A stretch of DNA of 64,000 nucleotides from Stenotrophomonas sp. Ste86 (GCF_024519465.1 NZ_JALJRW010000007.1:62001-126000), one strand, 5' to 3'. Counted from the stretch's first letter, positions 1 through 9,214 are shown. Translations and numbers: made by a program. The notes: a model not told the origin generated them from the letters alone.

Positions 1-1253
1 TCCAGCGCCATCGCGGCGACGACCCGCTCGAAATCAGCGAGTGGATTGTGCTTGAGCGCGTTCCATTGCAAGGGCACGAAGACCAACGGAATGATGAGCA
101 GCACGCTGGCCCAGTGACCGCGCGCCCAGGCAAAGCGCGTCGACAGGCGGGCCACGCCCAGCGCCAGCACGCAGCCGATGATGAGCAGGGCCGGCGTCGT
201 GTAGCGGCTGGCAACGGCACTCTCCAGCCCGAAAACGATCCGGCTGGTGGCGACCGCGAATGCCGAGGCCCCGAGGTAGGCCAGGAACAGCCCGATGACC
301 AGTTCCATATCCACCGAGACGCGGCGCCGCAGCAACGCGGCCCCGCCAAGCAACGCGGCCAGTACCGTGATCAGGCCGCCACATGCAGCGGCCAGACGGA
401 CATTGGGCGCCGCGTCGGGCACCAGGTGTGCGAACGGGCTGCCCAGGTAGGCAAACAGGAACCACAGCACGCCGCGCGGCTGGCGGCCCAGGGTGACCGC
501 CAACGAGTCCTTGCTCGGCGACACGTAGCCATGGAAATAGAGTGCGCAAACGGCGATGGCGACCAGTAGGGCCAGGCCGCTGCGGCGCCAGCCCTGACGG
601 CCTATCACGCAGCCGGCGAAGATCAGCCAGGAGGCGACGACGCCATTGGCCATGCTGCCGGCGGCGAGCACGCCCACGCCCAGGCTTGCGGCAAACCACC
701 AGTGCCGCCGTTGGCCAGGGAGACTGGACTTCCATAGCAACACCAGGCCCACCAGCGGCAACAGCTGGGCAAGGAAGAACTGGCTCTGGAAGCCCCAGGT
801 GAGGTTGTTCTCCTGGGTCCAGAGAAAAGCCAGGCCCAGGATCACCGCCATGGTGATCTTCATGCTGGTGGTGACTGGCGTGGCAATGCGCGATGCGCAC
901 CAAGCCAACAGGCCGAACACCACCGCAGCCAGCAGGTAATTGACGATCAACAGGAAGACCGCCTGGCCCCCAAAATACTTGAGGTCCAGGAAGAACAATG
1001 CACGGGCCAGCACGATGCGATGCTCGTTGTGCTGTGCCCACCATGCCGATGCATCGATCTGCTGATGCATGTAGAAGCCCAGCGAGCCATCCCACATGTC
1101 CCAGAACGGCACGGGACTATGCGCACGCGCACCGGCGATAATGCCAAGCACCGCAAAGGCCAGCGCGAGTGCGAGGCCTGCACAGAACGCGGGATTGTCC
1201 GCGAGGTAGCCGAGCACGCCGCGTCGGGAAGCGGCAGACGGTGACGTCGTCAT
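1..1253 (-). CDS. Polytopic membrane protein, candidate GT-C-type glycosyltransferase (partial)
   Basis: The reading frame starts at an ATG at 1253 and stays open for 417 codons to the window edge, so the C-terminus is missing. A first hydrophobic helix (about residues 22-42) is followed by an outside loop with the acidic aromatic motif FWDMWDG (residues 50-56). At least eight more hydrophobic stretches follow. An acidic pair just after the first helix is typical of GT-C enzymes, which use polyprenyl-phosphate sugars at the periplasmic face, but I do not recognise the family. The start overlaps the stop of the upstream GtrA gene in an ATGA, which suggests translational coupling. The assignment as a sugar transferase rests mainly on context in a glycan operon. 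Confidence 0.75.
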   Translation of the reverse strand, partial: MTTSPSAASRRGVLGYLADNPAFCAGLALALAFAVLGIIAGARAHSPVPFWDMWDGSLGFYMHQQIDASAWWAQHNEHRIVLARALFFLDLKYFGGQAVFLLIVNYLLAAVVFGLLAWCASRIATPVTTSMKITMAVILGLAFLWTQENNLTWGFQSQFFLAQLLPLVGLVLLWKSSLPGQRRHWWFAASLGVGVLAAGSMANGVVASWLIFAGCVIGRQGWRRSGLALLVAIAVCALYFHGYVSPSKDSLAVTLGRQPRGVLWFLFAYLGSPFAHLVPDAAPNVRLAAACGGLITVLAALLGGAALLRRRVSVDMELVIGLFLAYLGASAFAVATSRIVFGLESAVASRYTTPALLIIGCVLALGVARLSTRFAWARGHWASVLLIIPLVFVPLQWNALKHNPLADFERVVAAMAL

Positions 1254-1660
1254 TGACGTGGTTCCTTGGTCTTCTTGAAGGTGAGGTGCTTGTGGCCGAA
1301 GTAGCTCACGATCGCCGGCGCCGCGATGCCCAGCGCATGCGCGATCGTCTCAGGGTGGAAGGTCATGCCCAGCCAGGGGAAGACGTAGTGGGTGAACAGC
1401 AGGCTGATCAGCAACGTCTGCAGCAGGGCGAGCATGTTCACCGCTACGAACCAGAACACCTGATGGCCCAAGGGCCTGTCTGCGTCCTTGAAGACGAATG
1501 CACGATTGAGCGCGAAGGCCGTGGCCATGCCGACGAGGTAGGCAAGCACGATGGACCAGGCGTAGCCCATCACATGGCTGAAGGCAATGCGCGAACCGAA
1601 GTTCGCCACCGCCGCAAGGCCGCTGGCGACAACGAACAACATGAAACGCCGATCGATCAT
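1250..1660 (-). CDS. GtrA family membrane protein (putative lipid-linked sugar export)
   Basis: A protein of 136 residues with four hydrophobic helices (about residues 7-27, 36-54, 67-92 and 103-125) and a short basic tail. Length and pattern (AxxNFxSR, ALNRAFVFK, AxxxSYFGHKHLTFK) fit the GtrA family. GtrA proteins act in transfer or flipping of polyprenyl-phosphate sugars. The mycobacterial member Rv3789 is encoded next to dprE1 and dprE2 and has been linked to arabinan assembly. The presence of DprE1/DprE2-like proteins in the same gene train supports a role in handling lipid-linked arabinofuranose. The upstream gene ends 28 bp away, and the stop codon overlaps the start of the next membrane protein gene by 4 bp. 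Confidence 0.85.
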   Translation of the reverse strand: MIDRRFMLFVVASGLAAVANFGSRIAFSHVMGYAWSIVLAYLVGMATAFALNRAFVFKDADRPLGHQVFWFVAVNMLALLQTLLISLLFTHYVFPWLGMTFHPETIAHALGIAAPAIVSYFGHKHLTFKKTKEPRQ

Positions 1661-1688
1661 GGCGTGGCGTCGCCGTGTTCAGGAAAGG

Positions 1689-3596
1689 TCATCGGGAGTT
1701 CTCCGTGGATGTTGGGGGGGCATCGGGCGTGTGCGGCTGCGCGGGTAGATCTGCCGGTGTCAGGCGGTTGTCGAAAAGGCTCTTCTCGACCAGATGTCGG
1801 CACTGGGACGCCGACAAGGGCGCATACCAGAGGTTCTCCATCCTGCCCGTCCAATGCACGGCGGGTCCCTCGCTGGCCTGGCCGGACGTGCAGCGTCGAA
1901 TTTCCGCGCGCCAGTCCAGCGGGGCGTGCGTGAGACGGCCGTAGAGCACGGTCTGGTGCAAGGGCGCCAGCAGAAGCAGCACGAACAGCACACGTCCCGG
2001 CCCGCGTGCATTGAACGCCAATTGGATCAGTATCCAGGCGAGGAATACATAGGGGTAGAAGAAGTAACGCGGTCCGGCAGTGAAGGGGTCCAGCGGATCG
2101 ATGGGTACCCGGGCCGCGGCGGCCGCCACGGACAGGACGAAGCAGGCGACAAGGCCGGCCAGCACATCCGACCCCTGCCGCCTCTGCGCCCAGGCAGCCA
2201 GGGCGATGACCAGAGCAAGGGCCGCCCCGAGTCCTGCAAATAGCGCCGGCTGGCTGTTTTCCGGATGCCAGTAGAGGAAATGCCCCATGAACCGCTCAAG
2301 CAGGGGCTGGATGCCCGGCAGGGTCCGATGAGCTTCCGACGCAATCGGGTTGTACAGCACCAACGCGGCCTGCACCGCTGCCGAAGTCCCGGCCGCCAGC
2401 AGCATCCACCACTCGTTGCGTTGGCGAAGCAGCAGCGCGCGCAGACCATACAGCGGTGCCATCATGACGATCAGCGGCGAGGAAAATGCGCCGATCACCA
2501 ACATCGGCATGCGCCAGCGCAGGGAGGGCGCACTACGTTCATCCCAGAACAACGGGATTACAACGAGGAATGCTGCCCACCACAGCACGTAGGCCGAGGT
2601 CGTGAACACTTCAGGGTCTGTCGGGACGGCCAGCACCGCCAGCGCGCATGCCCACGCGCCGCGCAGACGCATCGGTGCAACGGCAAGGATGACCATAACT
2701 GCGACGGTAACCAGCGCAGCCAGGCCAAGGCTGATCTCCGGCAGCCACCGGAAGGAAATCGTCACCGCAAGCGCGTTGATCAGCTTGTTGGGAATCAGGA
2801 TGTAGCCGGCCACCGGGTGGAAGAATGTCGCCCAGCCGTACTCAAGGAAGTGCGGCAACAGCTCCTTGCCGTCTTCGACCCACACGTAGGGATGGCTCCA
2901 CTGTGATGGTCTTCGCAGCATCATCGCCGCAAGCGTCGCAACCGAGATGCAGATTGCTGTCAGGACCGATCGTCTACGACTGCGAACTTCCCGTTCGGTC
3001 CCCGGCGCTACCGAGCCGCCAAGCCGAGAGAGCCACGGGTAGAGGATCGCCAGCAGTACCAGCGTGATGCTCACCGGAGGCCATCCACCGAATCCGCCGG
3101 CAATGCCCACGCCGATCCAGCCGAAACCCTCTTTGGTCTGGTCGCTGACGACCAATCGGCTTTCCTGCGCCTGCAGTGTCGCAGGCACGTCGATGGTCCA
3201 GCGCACCCATCGATCGCCGGCTCGTGGCAGTACGACCGCCTCGCGGTGCCCGTCCGCCCCAATCAATGCGGCGCTGATCCCGGGAGTATCACCGTAGCCG
3301 GCGATGTCCACCGTCACCGATCGCGTGCCGGGCGTTATCGGCCCGACGACGAGGTCGGCCAGATCGGCATTCTGCTGGTCGCAGAATGTGATGGCCCTGG
3401 GCGAGGCGGACGTGGATTGCTTCAGGAAGTGGGAGTAGGCCTGCGAACACCCACCAGTGATGCTGCCGCGATAGCCATCGTCCGCCAGTCCTATGCTGGC
3501 GACGACGATCGCAGCCAGCAGCAGCAGAAGCCGGACGACGGCGGTTTGATTGCTGCCAAGCGCAGCGGCCAGACGTTCGACTCGCATGTTGTTCAT
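1689..3596 (-). CDS. Large membrane protein with N-terminal periplasmic domain (candidate GT-C transferase A)
   Basis: A protein of 635 residues that I cannot place in a named family. One N-terminal helix (about residues 20-38) is followed by a beta-rich periplasmic domain of about 125 residues with two cysteines (C50 in GGCS, C72 in ITFCD), the motif PGTRSVTVDIAGY and the end motif GFGWIGVG. A multi-helix membrane region runs from about residue 172 to 590. The acidic pair E241-D242 sits in the loop after the third helix (YVWVEDGKEL), as in GT-C transferases. The periplasmic domain closely matches that of the protein at 6919-9129. The layout (helix, beta domain, polytopic region) recalls mycobacterial Emb arabinosyltransferases, but this is analogy only. 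No strong ribosome binding site precedes the ATG. Confidence 0.75.
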   Translation of the reverse strand: MNNMRVERLAAALGSNQTAVVRLLLLLAAIVVASIGLADDGYRGSITGGCSQAYSHFLKQSTSASPRAITFCDQQNADLADLVVGPITPGTRSVTVDIAGYGDTPGISAALIGADGHREAVVLPRAGDRWVRWTIDVPATLQAQESRLVVSDQTKEGFGWIGVGIAGGFGGWPPVSITLVLLAILYPWLSRLGGSVAPGTEREVRSRRRSVLTAICISVATLAAMMLRRPSQWSHPYVWVEDGKELLPHFLEYGWATFFHPVAGYILIPNKLINALAVTISFRWLPEISLGLAALVTVAVMVILAVAPMRLRGAWACALAVLAVPTDPEVFTTSAYVLWWAAFLVVIPLFWDERSAPSLRWRMPMLVIGAFSSPLIVMMAPLYGLRALLLRQRNEWWMLLAAGTSAAVQAALVLYNPIASEAHRTLPGIQPLLERFMGHFLYWHPENSQPALFAGLGAALALVIALAAWAQRRQGSDVLAGLVACFVLSVAAAAARVPIDPLDPFTAGPRYFFYPYVFLAWILIQLAFNARGPGRVLFVLLLLAPLHQTVLYGRLTHAPLDWRAEIRRCTSGQASEGPAVHWTGRMENLWYAPLSASQCRHLVEKSLFDNRLTPADLPAQPHTPDAPPTSTENSR

Positions 3597-3673
3597 TCGT
3601 GTTGGTTTCGTGCATTACATGGATGAGATGGACGCCCCACCAGGCAGACACCCCCTCAAGGGTGCGTGAAGGC

Positions 3674-4618
3674 TCAGCGCTTGAGGACGATGGAGCTGTA
3701 GCGCGGGTCGCAGTAGCTCTCACGGATCGCTTCTTCAAACGGCGTCTGGGCCACGCCGAAGATGGCCTCGGTATCGACCCCCTTGAAGTCGTCCCCGGCC
3801 GACAGCGCCTTGAGCTGGTCGGCGGTAAACGGAGGCTTGCTGCTGAAGACGCTGTACACCCGCAGCAGGAAGGCAAAGAAGCCGATGGGGATGTGCACGA
3901 TCACCGTCCGCAGGTTCTTGACCTTCTTGATGGTGCGGATGATGTCCACATAGTCCACCCGGGTGGCGCCGACGATGTCGTAGGTTTCGCCGGTAGGCTC
4001 GCGCGCGATGCACTGGGCGATACAACGGCAGAAGTCGCGCTCGTACAGCGGCTGGCGCATGAAGCGGCCGTCGCCCGGGATCGGGAAGACGGGCGTGCGG
4101 GCCATGAAACGCGACAACCAGCCCAGGTGCTTGGGATCGAACCAGCCGAACATCAGGGTGGGGCGAAGCACGCAGTGCGCGATGCTGCTGGCGCGTACTT
4201 GGGCTTCCTGCAACCTCTTGGTTTCGGTGTAGTCGTCGGTGGCCACCGAGTTGACCACCGAAGAACTGATATGAACCATGAACGGCACCTGGTGCTGGTC
4301 GCACGCGGCAAGCACGCGTTCGGTCGCCTGCAGGTTGTTGCGATCGAACAGGGCGCGGAATTTGCCGGTGATCTGGGCATGCAACTGCACCACCACGCGG
4401 GCGCCGGCAAAGGCGTCGGCCCACTCGCCCGGTTCGGCCAAGTCAGCCAGGATGGTTGTCACGTCCGGATGCAGGCGGCGCAGGATCGCGAGGTTGTGCT
4501 CATGTTTGTCGATCGCCACCAGCTGGGAATACCCCTGCTGCTTCAATTCGACGATGAGGTTCTGCCCCACCAGGCCTGCGGCGCCGGTCAAGACGATCTT
4601 GTCACTCTTGTTTGCCAT
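3674..4618 (-). CDS. NAD-dependent epimerase/dehydratase family protein
   Basis: An extended short-chain dehydrogenase/reductase of 314 residues. It has an N-terminal nucleotide-binding loop (VLTGAAGLVGQN), the acidic end of strand beta-2 (AIDKHEHN), a HISSS segment and a YxxxK catalytic motif (DDYTETKRLQ). Such enzymes modify nucleotide sugars or other sugar donors. The substrate cannot be read from sequence. The ATG at 4618 (MANKSDK) was chosen because the Rossmann strand begins right after it; an in-frame extension upstream overlaps the neighbouring gene and lacks family similarity. It lies 32 bp downstream of the methyltransferase gene, so cotranscription is likely. Confidence 0.85.
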   Translation of the reverse strand: MANKSDKIVLTGAAGLVGQNLIVELKQQGYSQLVAIDKHEHNLAILRRLHPDVTTILADLAEPGEWADAFAGARVVVQLHAQITGKFRALFDRNNLQATERVLAACDQHQVPFMVHISSSVVNSVATDDYTETKRLQEAQVRASSIAHCVLRPTLMFGWFDPKHLGWLSRFMARTPVFPIPGDGRFMRQPLYERDFCRCIAQCIAREPTGETYDIVGATRVDYVDIIRTIKKVKNLRTVIVHIPIGFFAFLLRVYSVFSSKPPFTADQLKALSAGDDFKGVDTEAIFGVAQTPFEEAIRESYCDPRYSSIVLKR

Positions 4619-4650
4619 GGACGAACTCTGGAAATGTTGGGAGAACGGGA

Positions 4651-5319
4651 TCAGCGCTTGTACGCCACGACCAGGGCCTGTTTGCCGAGGAAGCGCCACG
4701 CCAATGGGATACGCAGGTACAGCGACACCAGCCACGGCGCCTGCGGCAGCCGGCTCTTGGTGGTGTAGGGAAGGAACCTGGGTACGACGACCTTGGGATC
4801 CAACCCGGCCATCAGGACGCCTTCGACCAGGCTGCGATCGCTGAGCGCGGTGTGGTGATCGAAGTAGTCCCAGTACTCGTCGTACAGGAAGCGGATGTTC
4901 GGCTGCAGAATGATCACGCGGCCGCCAGGGCGAAGCATGCGTGCGCTCTCGCGCAGCGTCTGCAGGACCAGGTCCTTGCTTGGCAGGTGTTCAAGGAAGT
5001 TGCTCATGAACACCGCATCGACGCTGCCGCTGGGGATGGAGCTCACCGCCGTGCAGGATTCGTTGATGATGCGGATACCGTCGGCAGCGAACTTGCGCAC
5101 GTCCGGATTCAGGTCCACGGCAATCTTATGCGCGGCCGGAATGTTGTTGATGAACTCGCAATAGCCGGCACCGATGTCGACCACGGTCTCATTAGGACTG
5201 ACGAAGCGGCTGAAATACTGACCGCACAGCACCTGCCAGATGCGGTTCTTGCTCGCAAGTTCCTGGGGCGAGAACCGGTGGCGGTAGAGGACGTCGAGAT
5301 CCTGGTCGATATCGGGCAT
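4651..5319 (-). CDS. Class I SAM-dependent methyltransferase
   Basis: A protein of 222 residues with a SAM-binding motif I (VVDIGAGYCEFI, about residues 46-57), an acidic motif II (VDLNPDV), and a motif VDAVFMSNFLEHL followed by LRPGGRVIILQPN, all standard for Methyltransf_11/25 domains. The C-terminal 60 residues are hydrophobic and basic, which suggests membrane association. The substrate is unknown; in this locus a sugar or a lipid-linked intermediate is plausible. A 237-bp gap separates it from the upstream oxidoreductase gene. Confidence 0.85.
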   Translation of the reverse strand: MPDIDQDLDVLYRHRFSPQELASKNRIWQVLCGQYFSRFVSPNETVVDIGAGYCEFINNIPAAHKIAVDLNPDVRKFAADGIRIINESCTAVSSIPSGSVDAVFMSNFLEHLPSKDLVLQTLRESARMLRPGGRVIILQPNIRFLYDEYWDYFDHHTALSDRSLVEGVLMAGLDPKVVVPRFLPYTTKSRLPQAPWLVSLYLRIPLAWRFLGKQALVVAYKR

Positions 5320-5556
5320 CGGACATGTTCCTGGGAAGGGGGAAGGCGAAAGGAAAAGCGGATCAAGTCCACATCAAGCTGGAGCGAAGCGCTCTGGATG
5401 CAGGCACCCTGGCGCATCCGGCCCGCCACGGGGCGGTAACGGCTGTGCGCGCGTGCATCTTCCGTATGCGTTTTGTCAGCCCTTTGGAGAGCATGGTAGG
5501 TCAAGAGGACGGGCTGACGCAGTGCGTCCCCCGCCCCAAAATGAATGGGGGTTCGA

Positions 5557-6849
5557 TCAGGCGCTGGCCACTTCCGCCAACCGGGTGCCGACCGCGATGC
5601 TCTCGTTGATGGAACGGTCCTCTGGGTAGTAGTAGGCCGTGTCGGCCATGAAGAAGCCTTCCACTGGCGTCTTCATGGGCGGCAGCATGTCCTGGAACCC
5701 CGGCGGGCAGATGGTCTGGGCGTACTCATAACGGTGGCAATGGGTGGCCCGGATCCATTCCGGCTTGAACGCCGGGTTGATCATCGGCAGGTAGCTGATC
5801 ACCTCGTCGATAAGCTGCTGGTTGCTCCACTGCCACTTGGGGTGGGTTTTGGGCATGTAGTACGGGGCATAGACGATGTGCTCGCCCGGCCCATTGCCCG
5901 GGTTGAGGTTGCTGTACTCGATCAGCCCCGGGATGGTGATCCGCTCATCGCTGATGTTCATCCAGAAGTTCTCACTCACCGGCTTGGAGAGCTTGAGGAT
6001 GACGCAGGCCACCGGGATGTTCTCGATCGCGCCGACCTGTGCGGCAAACGCGGCCGGCAGGCCCGGAACGAGCTTGGGCACATACTGGATCGGCGCGGTC
6101 GACACCACGCGGTCGTACGCGATGTGTCCGTCCCGGGTGACGATGCCGGTGACCTTGCCGTCGGTCGAGGCGACTTCCTCGATGGGTTGGGACAGCAGAA
6201 TCCGGCCGCCGAGTTTCTGCACGTGCGCCGCCATCTTCTGCAGCAGCACGGCCGAACCACCGTCCAGGTAGCCCATGCTTTCATTGAAAAGATTGCGCCG
6301 CGACAGGGCCACGCGCTTGATGCGGGTACCAATCCAGGAGGCCGACAGGTCGTTCTGGTACTCGAAGAACTTCAGCGCGAAGGCCTTCTCCCACATCACC
6401 TTGTAGGCCTTTGGCCCGATCCAGCGGGTGATCCAGTCGCGCGCGTTTTCCTTGTCCAGCGCGGTCCAGTCCTGGATGCCCTTGGTATGCATCACGTGCA
6501 GGGCATAGCGGACCTTGTCGATCAGGCCCAGGTGCGGGAAGCCGAGCAACGCGAACGGGGTACCCCACTTGTGCAGCTTGCCGTCGTAGTAATAGCCCAT
6601 CTTGGTGTCCGTCCAGTGCAGGCGGTCGGACAGCTGCATTTCATCCAGCAGCTTGAACAACGGATAGTCGGTCTTGCAGATGAAGTGGTAATAGCGCTCG
6701 ATGCGCAGGCCGTCGAAATCGAAATCCGCGGACATGCCGCCAATGCGGTCGTCGCGCTCGAAGATGTCGACCTGGTGGCCGCGCTTGAGCAGCTCCAAGG
6801 CTGCCATGAGGCCCATGGGGCCACTACCGATGATGGCGAATTTGCTCAT
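5557..6849 (-). CDS. NAD(P)/FAD-dependent oxidoreductase (amine oxidase / UDP-galactopyranose-mutase-like fold)
   Basis: A flavoprotein of 430 residues. The N-terminus has the FAD dinucleotide fold (AIIGSGPMGLMAALELL) and the following FERDDRIGGMSADF motif. A C-terminal FAD segment (EGFFMADTAYYYPEDRSINE) closes the fold. The protein resembles protoporphyrinogen-oxidase-like and UDP-galactopyranose-mutase-like proteins often found in polysaccharide loci. Its substrate is unknown. I chose the ATG at 6849, which has a GGA about 10 bases upstream; an ATG three codons further out (6858) is possible. A role in remodelling a lipid-linked sugar is inference from context. Confidence 0.8.
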   Translation of the reverse strand: MSKFAIIGSGPMGLMAALELLKRGHQVDIFERDDRIGGMSADFDFDGLRIERYYHFICKTDYPLFKLLDEMQLSDRLHWTDTKMGYYYDGKLHKWGTPFALLGFPHLGLIDKVRYALHVMHTKGIQDWTALDKENARDWITRWIGPKAYKVMWEKAFALKFFEYQNDLSASWIGTRIKRVALSRRNLFNESMGYLDGGSAVLLQKMAAHVQKLGGRILLSQPIEEVASTDGKVTGIVTRDGHIAYDRVVSTAPIQYVPKLVPGLPAAFAAQVGAIENIPVACVILKLSKPVSENFWMNISDERITIPGLIEYSNLNPGNGPGEHIVYAPYYMPKTHPKWQWSNQQLIDEVISYLPMINPAFKPEWIRATHCHRYEYAQTICPPGFQDMLPPMKTPVEGFFMADTAYYYPEDRSINESIAVGTRLAEVASA

Positions 6850-6918
6850 TGAGGTCATGTCCGTTCGTTGCTGTTTGTTCGGCGCTGCAGCACATTTCAG
6901 CTCCAGCGCGGCGGTCGA

Positions 6919-9129
6919 TCAGGTTCCAGCGTGTTCCAGTTCTGTGCCTGTCTGGGCGTGCAGACTGCGCGGCGGGCGCTCGACCTCGGCGGCGGTGTGT
7001 GGTGCGTGCAAGGGCGGGCTGTATGGGCTGGCCGTGCGCCAGAGGGCCGCCAGCAGCCCGCCGCACAATGCCACCGTCCCTACGAGATAGCCGATCTGCA
7101 TGCCTGGCAGGAACGCCCGATCCAGGGCATAGGCCCTCAGTGCCACGGCAATGCTGGCCAGCCCAACGACGTAGAACAACACCTTGCTGGTGCGTGCGAG
7201 GGCGACCAGGATCGCGGCCTGCATCAGCAGTCCGCCGGCATAGGCACCTTGATGGATGGAGGTGGCCCCGGCGTCAAACATCGCCACCATCCAGAACACC
7301 AGGACCAGTAGCACCGTGGCGAGGATCTTCAGCAGTTCAGTGAGGGCAGGATCGCGCACCCCGCGTGCCCGGCTGCGCCAATACAGCACTGCCAGGCAGG
7401 GCGGAAGCAGCAAGGGCGAGGCGAACCACATCGAATAGAACAGGTGGAAGAAGCTGACTTCGATGAACGATGCAGTGGCGGACGCGCTGTTGTTCACCAT
7501 GACTGAGAGCGCATCCACGGGTGCACTGAGCGCGCCACGGGTGATGATCATGATGTCCTGCAGCCGCGCATGCAGCCACTGCGAAGGCGTCAGGTGTGAG
7601 TAGGCATCGACCAGCGCGTGCAGCGCGCTTTCGGTGCCGGGTGGCACCTTGCCGGCGAAATGCCATTTGATGAGACGATCACCGGGAGGATCGATGAAAC
7701 GCTGGTAGGCGATCCAGGGCAGATAACCTGCCAGGGCGACAGCACCGGTGCGGGTCAGCATGACCAGGCCCGCGCGTCGGTACCATGCCAGTTGCATCAG
7801 CGAGGCGCCGGCGAGGAAGAACAGGGCGCCCCCGTGGGACAGCATCGCCATTGCAGCCGCGATACCGGCCTGGCCCCAGCGTCGCGGCATCCCACCAGCT
7901 GGGAAAAGGGCGCCGTAGTAGATGAGGCAGAACGCCGCTGCGAGCAGTTTGGGCCAGACAAACAAGGCGTTGACCAGTACCAGTGCGGACAGGCACAGCG
8001 CAAACAGGGTGAGCGTTCGAACCGATCTGCCGGCGAAACGATCCAGCAGGGCCGCCAGCGGAAGCAGGAACAGGGTCTGCGCCCAGGTCGAGATACCCTG
8101 GTAGACCAAGCCATGGGCCTGGGGCCAGGTGTCGCGCACCATCAGGTACAGGCCGGCCTGCAGCGGGGGGCGGTCGCTGCTCAGCCAGTCGCCGATCATC
8201 GGAACATCGAGCCGGCCCTGCGCGAGCATGTCGCCAAACAGCATGGGCAGCCACGCGTCGATCGGGAGCGGGCGCCATCGGCTGGCGCCTTCTGCGTTTG
8301 GCATGCCATTGCCATGGAACGGGAACAGGCCGATCCACAGCACCAGCAGCGCCAGCAGCAACACCGGCAGCAGTTCCTTCTGGATCCCTGCAAGCTCGCC
8401 GAACGTGCGGCCAGGGCGCCGTCCGGTCCGCAGGGCCCATGCAAACGGAAGTAGCACTGCCACGGCGGATACCACACTGCCGAGCGCGGCCGATCCGACG
8501 AAGGCGATGAACACCAGCAGCCAGATGCACCCTGCGGCAAGCAGCCCCGTGAGCGCCCGTTCGCGAGGTGTGCCGACGCGCGGCAGGCAGAACGACAACA
8601 CGGTCAGCCACGCATTGCCCAACAGTACCGCCAGCAGCAACGGAAGCAGGCCCTGCTTGAACGTGTCTGCGAGCGTGACGGTGGATGCCCCCAACCCGGC
8701 CCATCCGTACATGCCGGTTGCGTGATCCTCAAGCACCACGCTGAATGCTTCCCGTGACACGTCCTCGGGGATGGTGAGATTCACGCGCTGCCAGCTTTCC
8801 CGAGGAGTGGGCAGCGACAGGATGGGGGCGGTTCTGCCGGATTGACCGACCGCGCTCAGGTTGATGCCGTGGACAGACGGGTAGCCGGTGAGCATCACGT
8901 CGATATGCCGGGTACCGGCAGGATAAGGCTGGGTCTGGATCCTGCCGGTCCAGTCATCGCCACCATCGCAGCGGGTGATGCGTCCTTCGACGGACGCATC
9001 AACTGGCAAAAAGGGGAAGGTCGATGGCGAGCAGCCACCCTGCATCGCCCGCGCAGGATCCGTCGGTGTGTTGCAGCCGGCCAGCATCAATACGCAGATC
9101 AGCAGGGCCAGGCAGCGCGCGCCGAGCAT
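6919..9129 (-). CDS. Large membrane protein with N-terminal periplasmic domain (candidate GT-C transferase B)
   Basis: A protein of 736 residues, not of a family I can name. After one N-terminal helix comes a periplasmic domain (about residues 30-150) with C33 in GGCS, C54 in ITRCD, the motif AGTRHIDVMLTGY and the end motif MYGWAGLG. These align with the protein at 1689-3596. Then follow 10 or more transmembrane helices. Acidic residues in the first large loop (IDAWLP, IGDWLSSDRPP) fit a GT-C-like active site. The first helix ends in a perfect lipobox (LAGC, C19), unusual for a polytopic protein. I chose the ATG at 9129 because AGGA lies 8 bases upstream; a start at 9213 would abut the upstream gene. 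Confidence 0.75.
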   Translation of the reverse strand: MLGARCLALLICVLMLAGCNTPTDPARAMQGGCSPSTFPFLPVDASVEGRITRCDGGDDWTGRIQTQPYPAGTRHIDVMLTGYPSVHGINLSAVGQSGRTAPILSLPTPRESWQRVNLTIPEDVSREAFSVVLEDHATGMYGWAGLGASTVTLADTFKQGLLPLLLAVLLGNAWLTVLSFCLPRVGTPRERALTGLLAAGCIWLLVFIAFVGSAALGSVVSAVAVLLPFAWALRTGRRPGRTFGELAGIQKELLPVLLLALLVLWIGLFPFHGNGMPNAEGASRWRPLPIDAWLPMLFGDMLAQGRLDVPMIGDWLSSDRPPLQAGLYLMVRDTWPQAHGLVYQGISTWAQTLFLLPLAALLDRFAGRSVRTLTLFALCLSALVLVNALFVWPKLLAAAFCLIYYGALFPAGGMPRRWGQAGIAAAMAMLSHGGALFFLAGASLMQLAWYRRAGLVMLTRTGAVALAGYLPWIAYQRFIDPPGDRLIKWHFAGKVPPGTESALHALVDAYSHLTPSQWLHARLQDIMIITRGALSAPVDALSVMVNNSASATASFIEVSFFHLFYSMWFASPLLLPPCLAVLYWRSRARGVRDPALTELLKILATVLLVLVFWMVAMFDAGATSIHQGAYAGGLLMQAAILVALARTSKVLFYVVGLASIAVALRAYALDRAFLPGMQIGYLVGTVALCGGLLAALWRTASPYSPPLHAPHTAAEVERPPRSLHAQTGTELEHAGT

Positions 9130-9214
9130 ATTTTTGATCCTGGCCCGCGACACGCCACGTCCATCGGCATCGGCGGCCGCGCCGGTGCCTCCCCTGTTGT
9201 GCAGTGCAGTCATG

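Noticed and set aside
34..1095. Minus-strand open frame of 353 codons at the left edge
   Set aside because: It is Arg/Gly/Pro/His-rich and lies in another frame of the membrane protein gene that starts at 1253 and runs off the window, which has clear transmembrane character and an ATGA link to gtrA.
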